A stretch of 41,692 bases of DNA from Hyphomicrobiales bacterium (GTDB lineage Bacteria > Pseudomonadota > Alphaproteobacteria > Rhizobiales > Rhizobiaceae), in the NCBI GenBank assembly GCA_900472605.1, contig UCJD01000070.1:1-41692 (forward strand), read 5' to 3'. A program made the translations under genes and the position numbers. The notes under the pieces are model-generated. The model saw only the letters and a program-made list of their open reading frames with translations, was not told where the DNA came from and searched no databases. Positions 8,346-18,304 of the stretch are shown piece by piece. Position 1 is the first letter of the stretch. Every line of letters starts with the position of its first letter.

Positions 8346-8603
8346 CTAAGCGGCCAGCAGCGGGTCGAGCTTGCCCGCACGCTCCAGCGCATAGAGATCA
8401 TCGCACCCGCCGACATGCTTGTCGCCTATGAAAATCTGCGGGAACGTCGAGCCGCCATTGGCGCGCGCGATCATCTCGGCGCGGAAAGAAGGCGTGGAGG
8501 TCGCATTGTGCTCGACGAAATCGACACCCTTTTCGGAAAGAAGAGACTTGGCGCGAACGCAGAAACCGCAGCCATCGCGCGTATAGATCGTAACCGGTAC
8601 CAT
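8346..8603 (-). CDS. grxC: Glutaredoxin 3
   Basis: An 85-residue dithiol glutaredoxin that reduces disulfides and glutathione-protein mixed disulfides in the cytoplasm. The start MVPVTIYTRDGCGFCVRAK contains the active-site CGFC (C12, C15); the usual GrxC motif is CPYC, so the middle residues differ. TFPQIFIG supplies the cis-proline, and GGCDDLYALE the glutathione-binding loop with the extra cysteine typical of Grx3. ATG at 8603 fits the family length; the frame from 9044 overlaps comF and is spurious. It sits 32 bases downstream of comF and nine bases upstream of the amidase gene. Confidence 0.96.
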   Translation of the reverse strand: MVPVTIYTRDGCGFCVRAKSLLSEKGVDFVEHNATSTPSFRAEMIARANGGSTFPQIFIGDKHVGGCDDLYALERAGKLDPLLAA

Positions 8604-8635
8604 CGGAACTCCAGACAAAGGCAGTAATCTCCCTG

Positions 8636-9427
8636 TCATATAGTTTCGGATAGTGCCCTTGCAAAGGTCAAAACGGTGATATCGGCCGCACCGGCGCGGC
8701 GCAGCACCCTGGCTGCAGCGGCCACCGTCGCGCCTGTCGTATAGACATCGTCGACCAGCACCAGCCGCTTGCCGAACACATCGCCTTCGCGGCCGCTGGC
8801 GATCGCAAAGGCGCCACGCACATTCTCCTGCCGCGCCTTCGCACCCAGCCCCACCTGCTGGCGCGTTCGCCGAACACGCAACAGCGTCGCAGGCAGCAGC
8901 GGGCGCTCGGCCTGCTTTGCCATATGACGCGCCAGTTCCGCCGCCTGATTGAACCGGCGCGACAAAATCCGTGTTCGATGCAGCGGCACCGGCAGGATCG
9001 CGTCGCAGCGCTCGACAGCACCATCGGATGCCCGGAGCATCCAAGCCGCCATCATCGGCGCCAGATCGGTGCGGTCGCGATATTTCAGCCCATGCACGAG
9101 ATTGCGCACCGCCTCGTCGTGGAAGGCTGCCGTGCGCAGGCGATCGAAAGGCGGCGGGTCGGCGATGGCGGCGGCACTCAATATCCCAGCGCCGAGATCA
9201 TGCGAAAAGGGAACGCCCAGAACCTCGCAATAGGGCCGCTCGATGAACCGCAGCGCCGACCAGCATTTTGGGCAGACGCCGCGATGCCGCCCCGTCGACA
9301 CGCCGCAGACGGCGCAGGCGGGCGGATAGATCAGGTCGACCATAGCGGAGAGCGGACGCCTCAGCGCCCGGTCGATCCCCGCCAAACCTTGCCACCCGCG
9401 CAACCCCATGGCGAAACGATAGCGCAT
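8636..9427 (-). CDS. ComF family phosphoribosyltransferase-like protein
   Basis: ComF-type protein of about 263 residues. An N-terminal zinc-ribbon-like segment (CAVCG and CPKCW) is followed by a type I phosphoribosyltransferase fold with the PRPP-binding loop VLVDDVYTTGATV near the C-terminus. ILPVPLHRTRILSRRFNQA is the family hallmark. In naturally competent bacteria ComF acts in DNA uptake and processing; in rhizobia the role is not established. The start is uncertain: ATG at 9427 or 9409 both lack a clear ribosome site, and an ATG at 9487 would overlap the divergent methyltransferase start. It is the first gene of the operon with grxC, the amidase, DUF1178 and DUF3291. Confidence 0.88.
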   Translation of the reverse strand: MRYRFAMGLRGWQGLAGIDRALRRPLSAMVDLIYPPACAVCGVSTGRHRGVCPKCWSALRFIERPYCEVLGVPFSHDLGAGILSAAAIADPPPFDRLRTAAFHDEAVRNLVHGLKYRDRTDLAPMMAAWMLRASDGAVERCDAILPVPLHRTRILSRRFNQAAELARHMAKQAERPLLPATLLRVRRTRQQVGLGAKARQENVRGAFAIASGREGDVFGKRLVLVDDVYTTGATVAAAARVLRRAGAADITVLTFARALSETI

Positions 9428-9485
9428 TTCGCGCAACAGGAAAATCGCCTTGCCGCCCCGCCCCGGCAGGATTATTGACGTCGGC

Positions 9486-10370
9486 ATGGACATCATCTTC
9501 GACACGACAAGGATTGCGGCGAACCGGCATCGCGCGCTTCGCAACAATGATCCGAAGGCAAGCTTCCTGCTCGATATCGCAGCCGACGAACTGGGCGAAC
9601 GCCTCGCCGTCGTCGAGCGCACCTTCGAACATGCCGTCGAACTGCATGGCGCGACCGGCGCCGCCGCCCGCGCCGCCAAGGCCACCGGCAAGATCGGCAG
9701 CCTCACCCGCATCGAAAGCGAACAGGCCTATGCCACCTCCGACGATGCCTTCATCGAAGCGCCGCTGGAGATGGTTCCGCTTGAGCCGCAATCGGCCAAT
9801 CTGGTGATCGCGCCCTTGAGCCTGCACCTGACCAACGATACGCCCGGCGTCTTCATCCAGATCCGCCGTGCGCTCCGCCCCGACGGACTGTTCCTCGCCG
9901 CCATTCCCGGCTCCGGCACATTGCAGGAGTTGCGCGAGGTCCTGCTCGCCACCGAGATCGAGATGACCGGCGGCGCCAGCCCCCGCGTCATTCCATTCGC
10001 CGATGTCCGCGATGTCGGCGGACTGATGCAGCGCGCCGGTTTCGCGCTGCCCGTTATCGACGCCGAGACCTATACGGTCCGCTACGATTCCATTTTTCCG
10101 CTGATGCGCGATCTGCGCGCCATGGGCATGACCAATCCGCTTGCCGAGCGCAGCAGCAAGCCGTTGACGCGCGCCTTCTTCATGCGCGCCGCCGAACTGT
10201 ACGCGGAACGCTATTCCGATCCGGATGGCCGCATCCGGGCCACCTTCTCGATCATCTATGTCTCGGGATGGGCGCCGCACGAAAGCCAGCAAAAACCGCT
10301 GCGGCCGGGATCGGCAAAGGTCAGGCTCGCCGACGCGCTGAAGGTCGAGGAGCACAAGCTCAAGCAGTAG
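9486..10370 (+). CDS. NDUFAF5/BioC-like class I methyltransferase-fold protein
   Basis: A 294-residue protein resembling the alphaproteobacterial relatives of mitochondrial NDUFAF5, a complex I assembly factor. The start MDIIFDTTRIAANRHRALRN and the later ANLVIAPLSLHLTNDTPGVF, RRALRPDGLFLAAIPG and FADVRDVGGLMQRAGF segments are characteristic. The usual glycine-rich SAM motif I is degenerate here (AVELHGATGAA), so SAM binding may be altered or absent; human NDUFAF5 is an arginine hydroxylase rather than a methyltransferase. The gene is divergent from comF, and a ComF start at 9487 would overlap it. The frame from 9450 is longer but starts outside the conserved region. Confidence 0.85.
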   Translation: MDIIFDTTRIAANRHRALRNNDPKASFLLDIAADELGERLAVVERTFEHAVELHGATGAAARAAKATGKIGSLTRIESEQAYATSDDAFIEAPLEMVPLEPQSANLVIAPLSLHLTNDTPGVFIQIRRALRPDGLFLAAIPGSGTLQELREVLLATEIEMTGGASPRVIPFADVRDVGGLMQRAGFALPVIDAETYTVRYDSIFPLMRDLRAMGMTNPLAERSSKPLTRAFFMRAAELYAERYSDPDGRIRATFSIIYVSGWAPHESQQKPLRPGSAKVRLADALKVEEHKLKQ

Positions 10371-10404
10371 GGCTTTTGGCCAGCTGTCGCCCTGCTCAGA
10401 TCAG

Positions 10405-10569
10405 CTACGGTATGTTGTTTGCGATGATGGTGAAGATGTTGTTCAGCTGTCCGCTAACCGCTCCGACGCCGGTGATAATCGCGGTGGCGACCAGGGCGGC
10501 GATCAGGCCGTATTCGATGGCGGTGGCGCCGTTGCGATCAGTGACAAATGCTTTCAGAAGTCTCGTCAT
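10405..10569 (-). CDS. Flp-type (type IVb) pilin
   Basis: A 54-residue Flp/Fap pilin precursor. A short basic leader (MTRLLKAFVTDRNG) is followed by the mature start ATAIEYGLIAALVATAII, with Glu at +5 and Tyr at +6 as in Flp pilins. A prepilin peptidase should cut after the Gly. The rest is a single hydrophobic helix and a short tail. ATG at 10569 has AGGGA upstream, so the longer frame from 10590 is rejected. No tad/cpa assembly genes are in this window, so it is an orphan pilin whose machinery is presumably elsewhere. It lies 60 bases downstream of a same-strand membrane-protein gene. Confidence 0.9.
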   Translation of the reverse strand: MTRLLKAFVTDRNGATAIEYGLIAALVATAIITGVGAVSGQLNNIFTIIANNIP

Positions 10570-10629
10570 TCGTCCCTCGTCGCTCGACATGCCAGTCGAT
10601 TTCTCCGCATCGCCTTGGGCCTCAAGCCT

Positions 10630-10965
10630 TCAGCAGCCAACACCGCTTCCGTAGCCCTGCACGACGCAAACCGAGCCCGGCGTATCCTGCAGGACGCTGC
10701 GACGGATCGTATAGCGCTTGCCGTTTTCGCTCTTCTGGCCGTTCTCGCTCTTCGGAATTGAACCCGTCGTGATCGAATCGAATTCCGACGGCGCGCTGGC
10801 AAAGACGCTCGACTTCGACTTGTCGGCGAGCATCGGCGTCAGGATCAGTGTCAGGGCCACGACGGCCGTGCCGAATAGAAGCGCGATGTTCAGCGCCCCC
10901 GTCTTGCGCGAGGAAACCGAAGCCTGCTCCTTCTCCCGAACTGCTTTCCAGAAATCGTCGTCCAT
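10630..10965 (-). CDS. Small single-pass membrane protein, unknown function
   Basis: A 111-residue protein with a charged cytoplasmic N-terminus (MDDDFWKAVREKEQASVSSRK), one membrane helix (about 23-44, ALNIALLFGTAVVALTLIL), and an outside domain with a DSITTGSIPKS linker, a basic YTIRRSVLQ strand, and two cysteines (C99, C111) near the end. I recognise it only as a conserved rhizobial hypothetical protein. It precedes the Flp pilin on the same strand, so the two may be cotranscribed; an envelope or pilus-related role is possible but not shown. Confidence 0.75.
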   Translation of the reverse strand: MDDDFWKAVREKEQASVSSRKTGALNIALLFGTAVVALTLILTPMLADKSKSSVFASAPSEFDSITTGSIPKSENGQKSENGKRYTIRRSVLQDTPGSVCVVQGYGSGVGC

Positions 10966-11088
10966 GCGTCAAGCCTTCTACACACACGCCAGTTGCTTGA
11001 TTGAGGCCGATCTTTGGCAGAATCTGTTAAACGATCGATTAATATCCACAGCCAGATTGGCACAGAAATAGCTATAAAATAGAAATTT

Positions 11089-11517
11089 CTAAAGTAAGTC
11101 CTGCAGAATGGGGATCAGCGGCTCATCGGCCGGCGGCATGGGATAATCGCGCAGCGCCTGCGGCTTCACCCACTTGATCGCCTGACCCTCGCGGCCAACG
11201 GGAATGCCCTCGAAACGGCGGCAAACGTAAAGCGGCATCAAAAGGTGGAATTTCTCGTAGGTGTGGCTGGCGAAAGTGAGCGGCGCGAGGCACGCAACCT
11301 TGGTTGTGATCCCGAGCTCCTCATGAAGCTCGCGCACCAGCGTTTCCTCCGGCGTCTCGCCCGGCTCCATCTTGCCGCCGGGGAACTCCCAGAGGCCGGC
11401 GAGCGATTTGCCTTCAGGCCGCTGCGCCAACAGGATGCGGCCATCCGCGTCGATCAACGCGCAGGCAACGACGAGGAGAATGCTGTGGCCAGTACCGCTC
11501 ACGCTTGTCTCGCTCAT
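11089..11517 (-). CDS. mutT: 8-oxo-dGTP diphosphatase, MutT-type Nudix hydrolase
   Basis: A 142-residue Nudix hydrolase that removes oxidised nucleotides such as 8-oxo-dGTP. The Nudix box is complete, from GGKMEPGE to REL-EELGI (Gx5Ex7REUxEExGU), preceded by RPEGKSLAGLWEFPGG, typical of MutT. ATG at 11517 is chosen because it forms a four-base ATGA overlap with the stop of the upstream GNAT gene; the longer frame begins at a TTG (11523). It is the last gene of argJ-GNAT-mutT. A small palindrome (AGAAATTTCT) sits at its stop codon. Confidence 0.93.
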   Translation of the reverse strand: MSETSVSGTGHSILLVVACALIDADGRILLAQRPEGKSLAGLWEFPGGKMEPGETPEETLVRELHEELGITTKVACLAPLTFASHTYEKFHLLMPLYVCRRFEGIPVGREGQAIKWVKPQALRDYPMPPADEPLIPILQDLL

Positions 11518-12296
11518 CGGCAAAGATCCCGCCGCCAGTAGGAATAGCGATAGGCCTCGACGAAGCCGAACCGCTCGTAGAGCGTGATGGCAGGCACATT
11601 GCCGGTCTTGACCTGCAGCCAGGCCGAGCGGGCGCTGCGCATCCGCGCCCAGCGCAGAGCGGACGTCAAAATCTCAAGCCCGAGCCCCTCGCGGCGGCGC
11701 GACGGCGTGACCGAGAGCGACATGATGCCGGCCAGATCGTTGTCCTGCACGCAGAGCACGGTCGCCAGCGGCCCCGTTTCCGGATCTTCCACCATGAACA
11801 GGCCGGATGGCGGCTTGATCGCGTTGATGACTTCGGCGAGTGCTGGCTTCAGCTTGGTCGAGACCTGATCGGTCGCCAGATTGGCGTCCACGAAGCGGCT
11901 GATGTCATGCGTCGGCAAATGATCGAGCGTATCCGGCAGGTCGGCATTGGCGAGATCGCAGGTCATGACGATGGTTTCGTCGAACGGCGTCCAACCCTCG
12001 GCCTTCACCAGATCGATCAGAACCGGCGAAGCCAGCGGCGTCTGCCGAACCACCGCCGGGCGGCCATAGGCCTCGAACTTGCGGCTCGCCTTGGCCAGCC
12101 GTATCTCGACGTCGCGATGATCGGACGGATCGAGCGGCACGATCGAGTTCAGCCGGTTCGACGGATGCCCCGCCGTCAGCCGCACCTGCCAGCTGCCATC
12201 GTAAACAACCGACGAGGCCGGCCAGGCCCGGAAACCGACGGCTTCCAGCCTGCGCACCAGCGGCAGATTTGCCTTCTTTGGGGATGTCTCGGTCAA
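11514..12296 (-). CDS. GNAT family N-acetyltransferase, two-domain
   Basis: A 260-residue acetyltransferase. The C-terminal half has the GNAT acetyl-CoA motif (MSLSVTPSRRREGLGLEIL with the R/Q-x-x-G-x-G/A-like loop) and a late ALYERFGF-type end (ITLYERFGFVEAYRY). The N-terminal half is a second, diverged GNAT-like domain. Its substrate is unknown; its place right after argJ suggests nothing firm. The start is TTG at 12296: GGAG lies at 12307-12310, overlapping the argJ stop, so the ribosome site and the short intergenic gap favour this rare start codon. It overlaps mutT by four bases. Confidence 0.88.
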   Translation of the reverse strand: MTETSPKKANLPLVRRLEAVGFRAWPASSVVYDGSWQVRLTAGHPSNRLNSIVPLDPSDHRDVEIRLAKASRKFEAYGRPAVVRQTPLASPVLIDLVKAEGWTPFDETIVMTCDLANADLPDTLDHLPTHDISRFVDANLATDQVSTKLKPALAEVINAIKPPSGLFMVEDPETGPLATVLCVQDNDLAGIMSLSVTPSRRREGLGLEILTSALRWARMRSARSAWLQVKTGNVPAITLYERFGFVEAYRYSYWRRDLCR

Positions 12297-12302
12297 TAAA
12301 AC

Positions 12303-13544
12303 TCAGCTCCGGTAGTCACCGTTGATGGCGACATACTCCTTTGTCAGGTCGCACGTCCAGACCGTCGCGGTGCCATTTCCGAGGCCGATTTCGACCTTCA
12401 CCGGAATGTCCTGCTTTTTCATGACGTTGGAGGCCGCCTCCTCCGAATAGCCGGCATCGCGTTCGCCATTGACGGCAACGCGCACGTCGCCGAACCAGAT
12501 GGCGAGGCGGTCGCGGTCGGCCATTTCGCCGGATTTGCCGACAGCCATGACGATGCGACCCCAGTTGGCGTCCTCGCCGGCAGCAGCCGTCTTCACCAGT
12601 GGCGAATTGGCGATCGACAGCGCGATCGTCTTGGCGGCGGCATCGCTTTCAGCACCCGTGACGGTGATCTCGAGCATCTTGGTGGCGCCCTCGCCGTCGC
12701 GCACGACCTGCAGCGCCAGATCCTTGAGGAGATCGTTGAGGGCCGCGCGGAAGGATGCAAGACGCGGATCGTCCGCCGTCTCGACGCGCACCTGGCCATC
12801 GTCGGCCGCAGCGCCCGTCGCAAACAGCATCAGCGTGTCGGAGGTCGAGGTATCGCTATCGACGGTCATCGAGTTGAAGGTCGGATCGACGCCTTGAGAC
12901 AGCATCGCCTGCAGCGCTGCAGGCGCGATGTCGGCATCGGTGACGACGAAGGAGAGCATCGTCGCCATATCGGGCGCGATCATGCCGGCGCCCTTGGCGA
13001 TACCGTTGATCGAGACTTTTACGCCGCCGATCTCGGCCGTGCGGGTCGCGACCTTCGGATAGGTGTCGGTGGTCATGATCGCCTTGGCGGCCTCGAACCA
13101 GAAATCGCCTGTCGCGTCGGAATAGAGCGTGTCGAGCACGCCGGAAAACTTGGTGGCGTCGAGCGGTTCGCCGATCACGCCTGTCGAGGCCAGGAAGATC
13201 TCGCTCTCACTGCAGCCAACGGCTGATGCGGCGGACTTTGCCGTCAGCGCGGTAGATTCACGGCCCTTCACGCCGGTAAAGGCGTTGGCATTGCCGGAAT
13301 TGACGACGACGGCGCGGGCAACGCCGCCCGGCAGATTGGTGCGGCAGAAATCGACGGGCGCGGAGGGGCACTTCGAGCGGGTGAAGACGCCGGCAACGGC
13401 CGCCGGCTTGTCGAACACCATCATCAGGACATCGGTGCGGTTCTTGTACTTGATCCCCGCCGAGGCGGTCGCCATGCGAACACCGCGCAGCGCGGGCATG
13501 GACACGAAGGTTTTGGGAGCGAGCGGGGAAACGGAACCGGACAT
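12303..13544 (-). CDS. argJ: Bifunctional ornithine acetyltransferase/N-acetylglutamate synthase
   Basis: Arginine biosynthesis: transfers the acetyl group of N-acetylornithine to glutamate and, in bifunctional forms, also uses acetyl-CoA. The 413-residue protein has the expected precursor layout and the self-cleavage site KGAGMIAPDMATMLSF, where the Thr becomes the new N-terminal nucleophile of the beta subunit. Other hallmarks: VVNSGNANAFTG and MTVDSDTSTSDTL. ATG at 13544 is preferred because an AGGT lies about eight bases upstream and MSGSVSPLAPK matches family starts; ATG at 13550 is nearly equivalent, and the frame from 13676 runs through the terminator of the neighbouring gene. It heads an operon with the GNAT and mutT genes. 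Confidence 0.96.
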   Translation of the reverse strand: MSGSVSPLAPKTFVSMPALRGVRMATASAGIKYKNRTDVLMMVFDKPAAVAGVFTRSKCPSAPVDFCRTNLPGGVARAVVVNSGNANAFTGVKGRESTALTAKSAASAVGCSESEIFLASTGVIGEPLDATKFSGVLDTLYSDATGDFWFEAAKAIMTTDTYPKVATRTAEIGGVKVSINGIAKGAGMIAPDMATMLSFVVTDADIAPAALQAMLSQGVDPTFNSMTVDSDTSTSDTLMLFATGAAADDGQVRVETADDPRLASFRAALNDLLKDLALQVVRDGEGATKMLEITVTGAESDAAAKTIALSIANSPLVKTAAAGEDANWGRIVMAVGKSGEMADRDRLAIWFGDVRVAVNGERDAGYSEEAASNVMKKQDIPVKVEIGLGNGTATVWTCDLTKEYVAINGDYRS

Positions 13545-13577
13545 GATCATCGACCTGGCATGAAAGGGGATACGGAA

Positions 13578-13598
13578 GGGCCCGGAAAAACCGGGCCC
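13578..13598 (-). terminator. GC-rich hairpin between the parvulin gene and argJ
   Basis: Perfect 8-bp stem GGGCCCGG (13578-13585) and CCGGGCCC (13591-13598) around an AAAAA loop (TTTTT on the transcribed strand). It follows the stop of the parvulin gene on the minus strand. There is only a short T run after the stem, so termination may be partial. Confidence 0.6.
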
Positions 13599-13611
13599 TC
13601 GATGGATGTTG

Positions 13612-14502
13612 TTACTGCTGAGCCGGCGCTGCGGCGGGCGCGTCGCCCGGCTGCGGCTGCTTGTTGGCGTCGTCATAGCCCTTGCGCAGGGCTTCGTCCG
13701 TGATGTCGATCTTGGACTTTTCCTTGGCAGCGGTCAGGAGCGCAAGATACTTGTCGCGCATGACGAGCTGACGAACCTGATCCTTGACCTGGTCGTAAGC
13801 AGGAGGAGCGGCGTCGCGCTTATCCTCGACGAGGATGACGTGGTAGCCGAAATCGGTCTTCACAGGAGTCTTGGTGTAGGCACCCTTGTCGAGCGCGAAG
13901 GCTGCGTCTTCGAATTCCTTGACCATGCGGCCCTTGGTGAAATAGCCGAGATCGCCGCCGTCAGCCTTGTTCGGATCGGTCGACTTTTCCTTGGCGAGGT
14001 CGGCGAAGTTCTTGCCGGCGTCGAGCTGCTTGATGACGTCCTTGGCTTCGTCTTCCGTCTTCACCAGGATGTGGCGGGCGTGAACCTCTTCCTGCTTCGG
14101 GAGGGCAGCGACTTCCTTGTCGTAGCGTGCCTTGACTTCAGCGTCGGTCACGGTGTCGACGACGTGCTTCTTGAAGTAGGCGTTGTGCAGTTCGCGATCG
14201 GCAAGGTACTGCATGCGCTTCTTGAACTCGGGCGTCTGGTCGAGCTTTTCAGCGGCCGCGTCCTTGGCAAGCAGCTTCACGTCGATAGCGGCGGAAAGGG
14301 CTGCGACCTTTTTCTGGTCGTCAGGCAGCTGCGCCAGCTGCGGATCGAGGTTGGCAACCGCCAGGTCGAGTTCCGACTGGTGGATCTCGACATCGCCGAC
14401 CTTGGCAACGACGGCGTCAGCGCCGTCCTGTGCCCGCACCGGCGCCTGGAAGGCGACGAACGTGGCGAGTGCCATCACGGCGATTCTGTTGTAGTTCAAC
14501 AT
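13612..14502 (-). CDS. Periplasmic parvulin-type peptidyl-prolyl isomerase (SurA/PrsA-like)
   Basis: A 296-residue exported folding catalyst. The signal peptide is residues 1-24 (ending APVRA). An N-terminal helical SurA-like region (about 30-130) is followed by a rotamase domain (about 138-232; EEVHARHILVK, GGDLGYFTKGRMVKEF, TDFGYHVILVED) and a Pro/Ala/Gln-rich tail. It should catalyse X-Pro isomerisation on outer-membrane or periplasmic clients. ATG at 14502 has AAGGA about eight bases upstream; the longer frame begins at a GTG (14517). It is divergent from secA, an apt pairing of export and folding functions. Confidence 0.94.
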   Translation of the reverse strand: MLNYNRIAVMALATFVAFQAPVRAQDGADAVVAKVGDVEIHQSELDLAVANLDPQLAQLPDDQKKVAALSAAIDVKLLAKDAAAEKLDQTPEFKKRMQYLADRELHNAYFKKHVVDTVTDAEVKARYDKEVAALPKQEEVHARHILVKTEDEAKDVIKQLDAGKNFADLAKEKSTDPNKADGGDLGYFTKGRMVKEFEDAAFALDKGAYTKTPVKTDFGYHVILVEDKRDAAPPAYDQVKDQVRQLVMRDKYLALLTAAKEKSKIDITDEALRKGYDDANKQPQPGDAPAAAPAQQ

Positions 14503-14605
14503 CAAACATTCCTTCACAGTTAACCCACCGGCTTCAACTTCTTGAATCCTGCCCTGAAACAGGCATCAACACTGGAATGTGGCCTTTCTATATCAGCCAA
14601 ATCCG

Positions 14606-14634
14606 TTGACATCATTCGACCCCCCTCTTATCTG
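14606..14634 (+). promoter_or_regulatory. Sigma70-type promoter for secA
   Basis: TTGACA at 14606-14611, a 17-base spacer, then TATCTG at 14629-14634. Transcription would start near 14641, leaving a leader of about 108 bases before the secA ATG. No secM-like arrest peptide is visible in the leader. Confidence 0.65.
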
Positions 14635-14748
14635 TCACGCAACCTCGCGTCCAGAAAAGTTTCCTGGCGTTTCGATACGTGCGCCCGAAATTCGGCCGGG
14701 CCGCCCTTACGAGAAGCCCGGGATGAATATTCAGAAAGGACCAGTCGT

Positions 14749-17457
<2,709 letters not shown>

Positions 17458-17482
17458 CACCTGATCGAGCATGGAAAATCGA

Positions 17483-17516
17483 AGCCCTCGCGACCGGGAT
17501 GTCGCGAGGGCTTTTT
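17483..17516 (+). terminator. Intrinsic terminator of secA
   Basis: An 11-bp stem AGCCCTCGCGA (17483-17493) and TCGCGAGGGCT (17502-17512) with an 8-base loop, followed by a T run. Textbook rho-independent terminator 26 bases after the secA stop. Confidence 0.93.
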
Positions 17517-17651
17517 CATGCGCGCGACCCGCAAATGAGCAGAAGTCGCCCACAACTTCCACTTTCATAATCCGCTCGAAATTCAGCCGCAAAACAGTCG
17601 CTTTGTTCATCGAGCTTGCGCCGATATCAGGATTGATTTCTAGGACACTCT

Positions 17652-18278
17652 ATGAACCGCACCCTTTGCAAGGCCCCCTATTTCAGCCAGTGGGAAACGC
17701 CGTCGATGACGCTCTCCGTGCTGGAGCGCGGCGCTTCTGCCTTGCTCGATGATCCGCTCTGGCAGCGATCCGGCGCAGACTCCGTGGAGGAATATGCGCG
17801 CTGGGCCGTCAACATCTGCGGCATGGCCTGCCTCAAGATGATCCTCGCCGCCAGGGGCGAAGACCACCGCATTATCGATCTCGCTCGAGGATGCACTCAA
17901 TTCGGCGGCTATGTCGTCAACGAGGATGACCAGTCGATCAAGGGACTGATCTACGCACCCTTCGTCACCTATGTCCGCGAAACCTTCGGTCTCCATGCGA
18001 AAACAGTCACCGGCCTGCCGACACCCGATATCGCGGATGTGCTGAAGGACAGCGACTTCTTCATCGCCTCGGTCAACAGCCAGATCCGCTGGCCGGACCG
18101 CCAGCCGCTCGCAAAGGGCGGCCACCTGGTACTGGTGACGGCGGCAACCGCTGACACCATCCGCTTCCACAACCCGTCCGGCCACGACGAAGCCAGCCAG
18201 GCAGATGTCGAGCTTCCGATCGAGACCTTCGACCGCTTCTTCGCCAATCGCGGCATCGCCGTCAGGTTCGACCAATAA
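17652..18278 (+). CDS. C39-like cysteine peptidase
   Basis: A 208-residue papain-like protein of the C39-like peptidase group. The likely triad is C56 in NICGMACLKM, H158 in KGGHLVLVT and N174 in RFHNPSG, in the expected order and spacing. It has no signal peptide, ABC domain or membrane helix, so it is not a bacteriocin exporter fusion; it is probably cytoplasmic. The D-alanine ligase gene starts 26 bases downstream, so the two are likely one transcript; the peptidase might act on a peptide made or modified by the ligase, but that is inference. ATG at 17652 has AGGAC upstream. Confidence 0.78.
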   Translation: MNRTLCKAPYFSQWETPSMTLSVLERGASALLDDPLWQRSGADSVEEYARWAVNICGMACLKMILAARGEDHRIIDLARGCTQFGGYVVNEDDQSIKGLIYAPFVTYVRETFGLHAKTVTGLPTPDIADVLKDSDFFIASVNSQIRWPDRQPLAKGGHLVLVTAATADTIRFHNPSGHDEASQADVELPIETFDRFFANRGIAVRFDQ

Positions 18279-18304
18279 CAACGATACAAGAGGACCCATC
18301 CGCC

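Noticed and set aside
13606..14523. Plus-strand frame opposite the parvulin gene
   Set aside because: Leu/Val/Asp-rich shadow of a gene with a clear signal peptide and rotamase domain.
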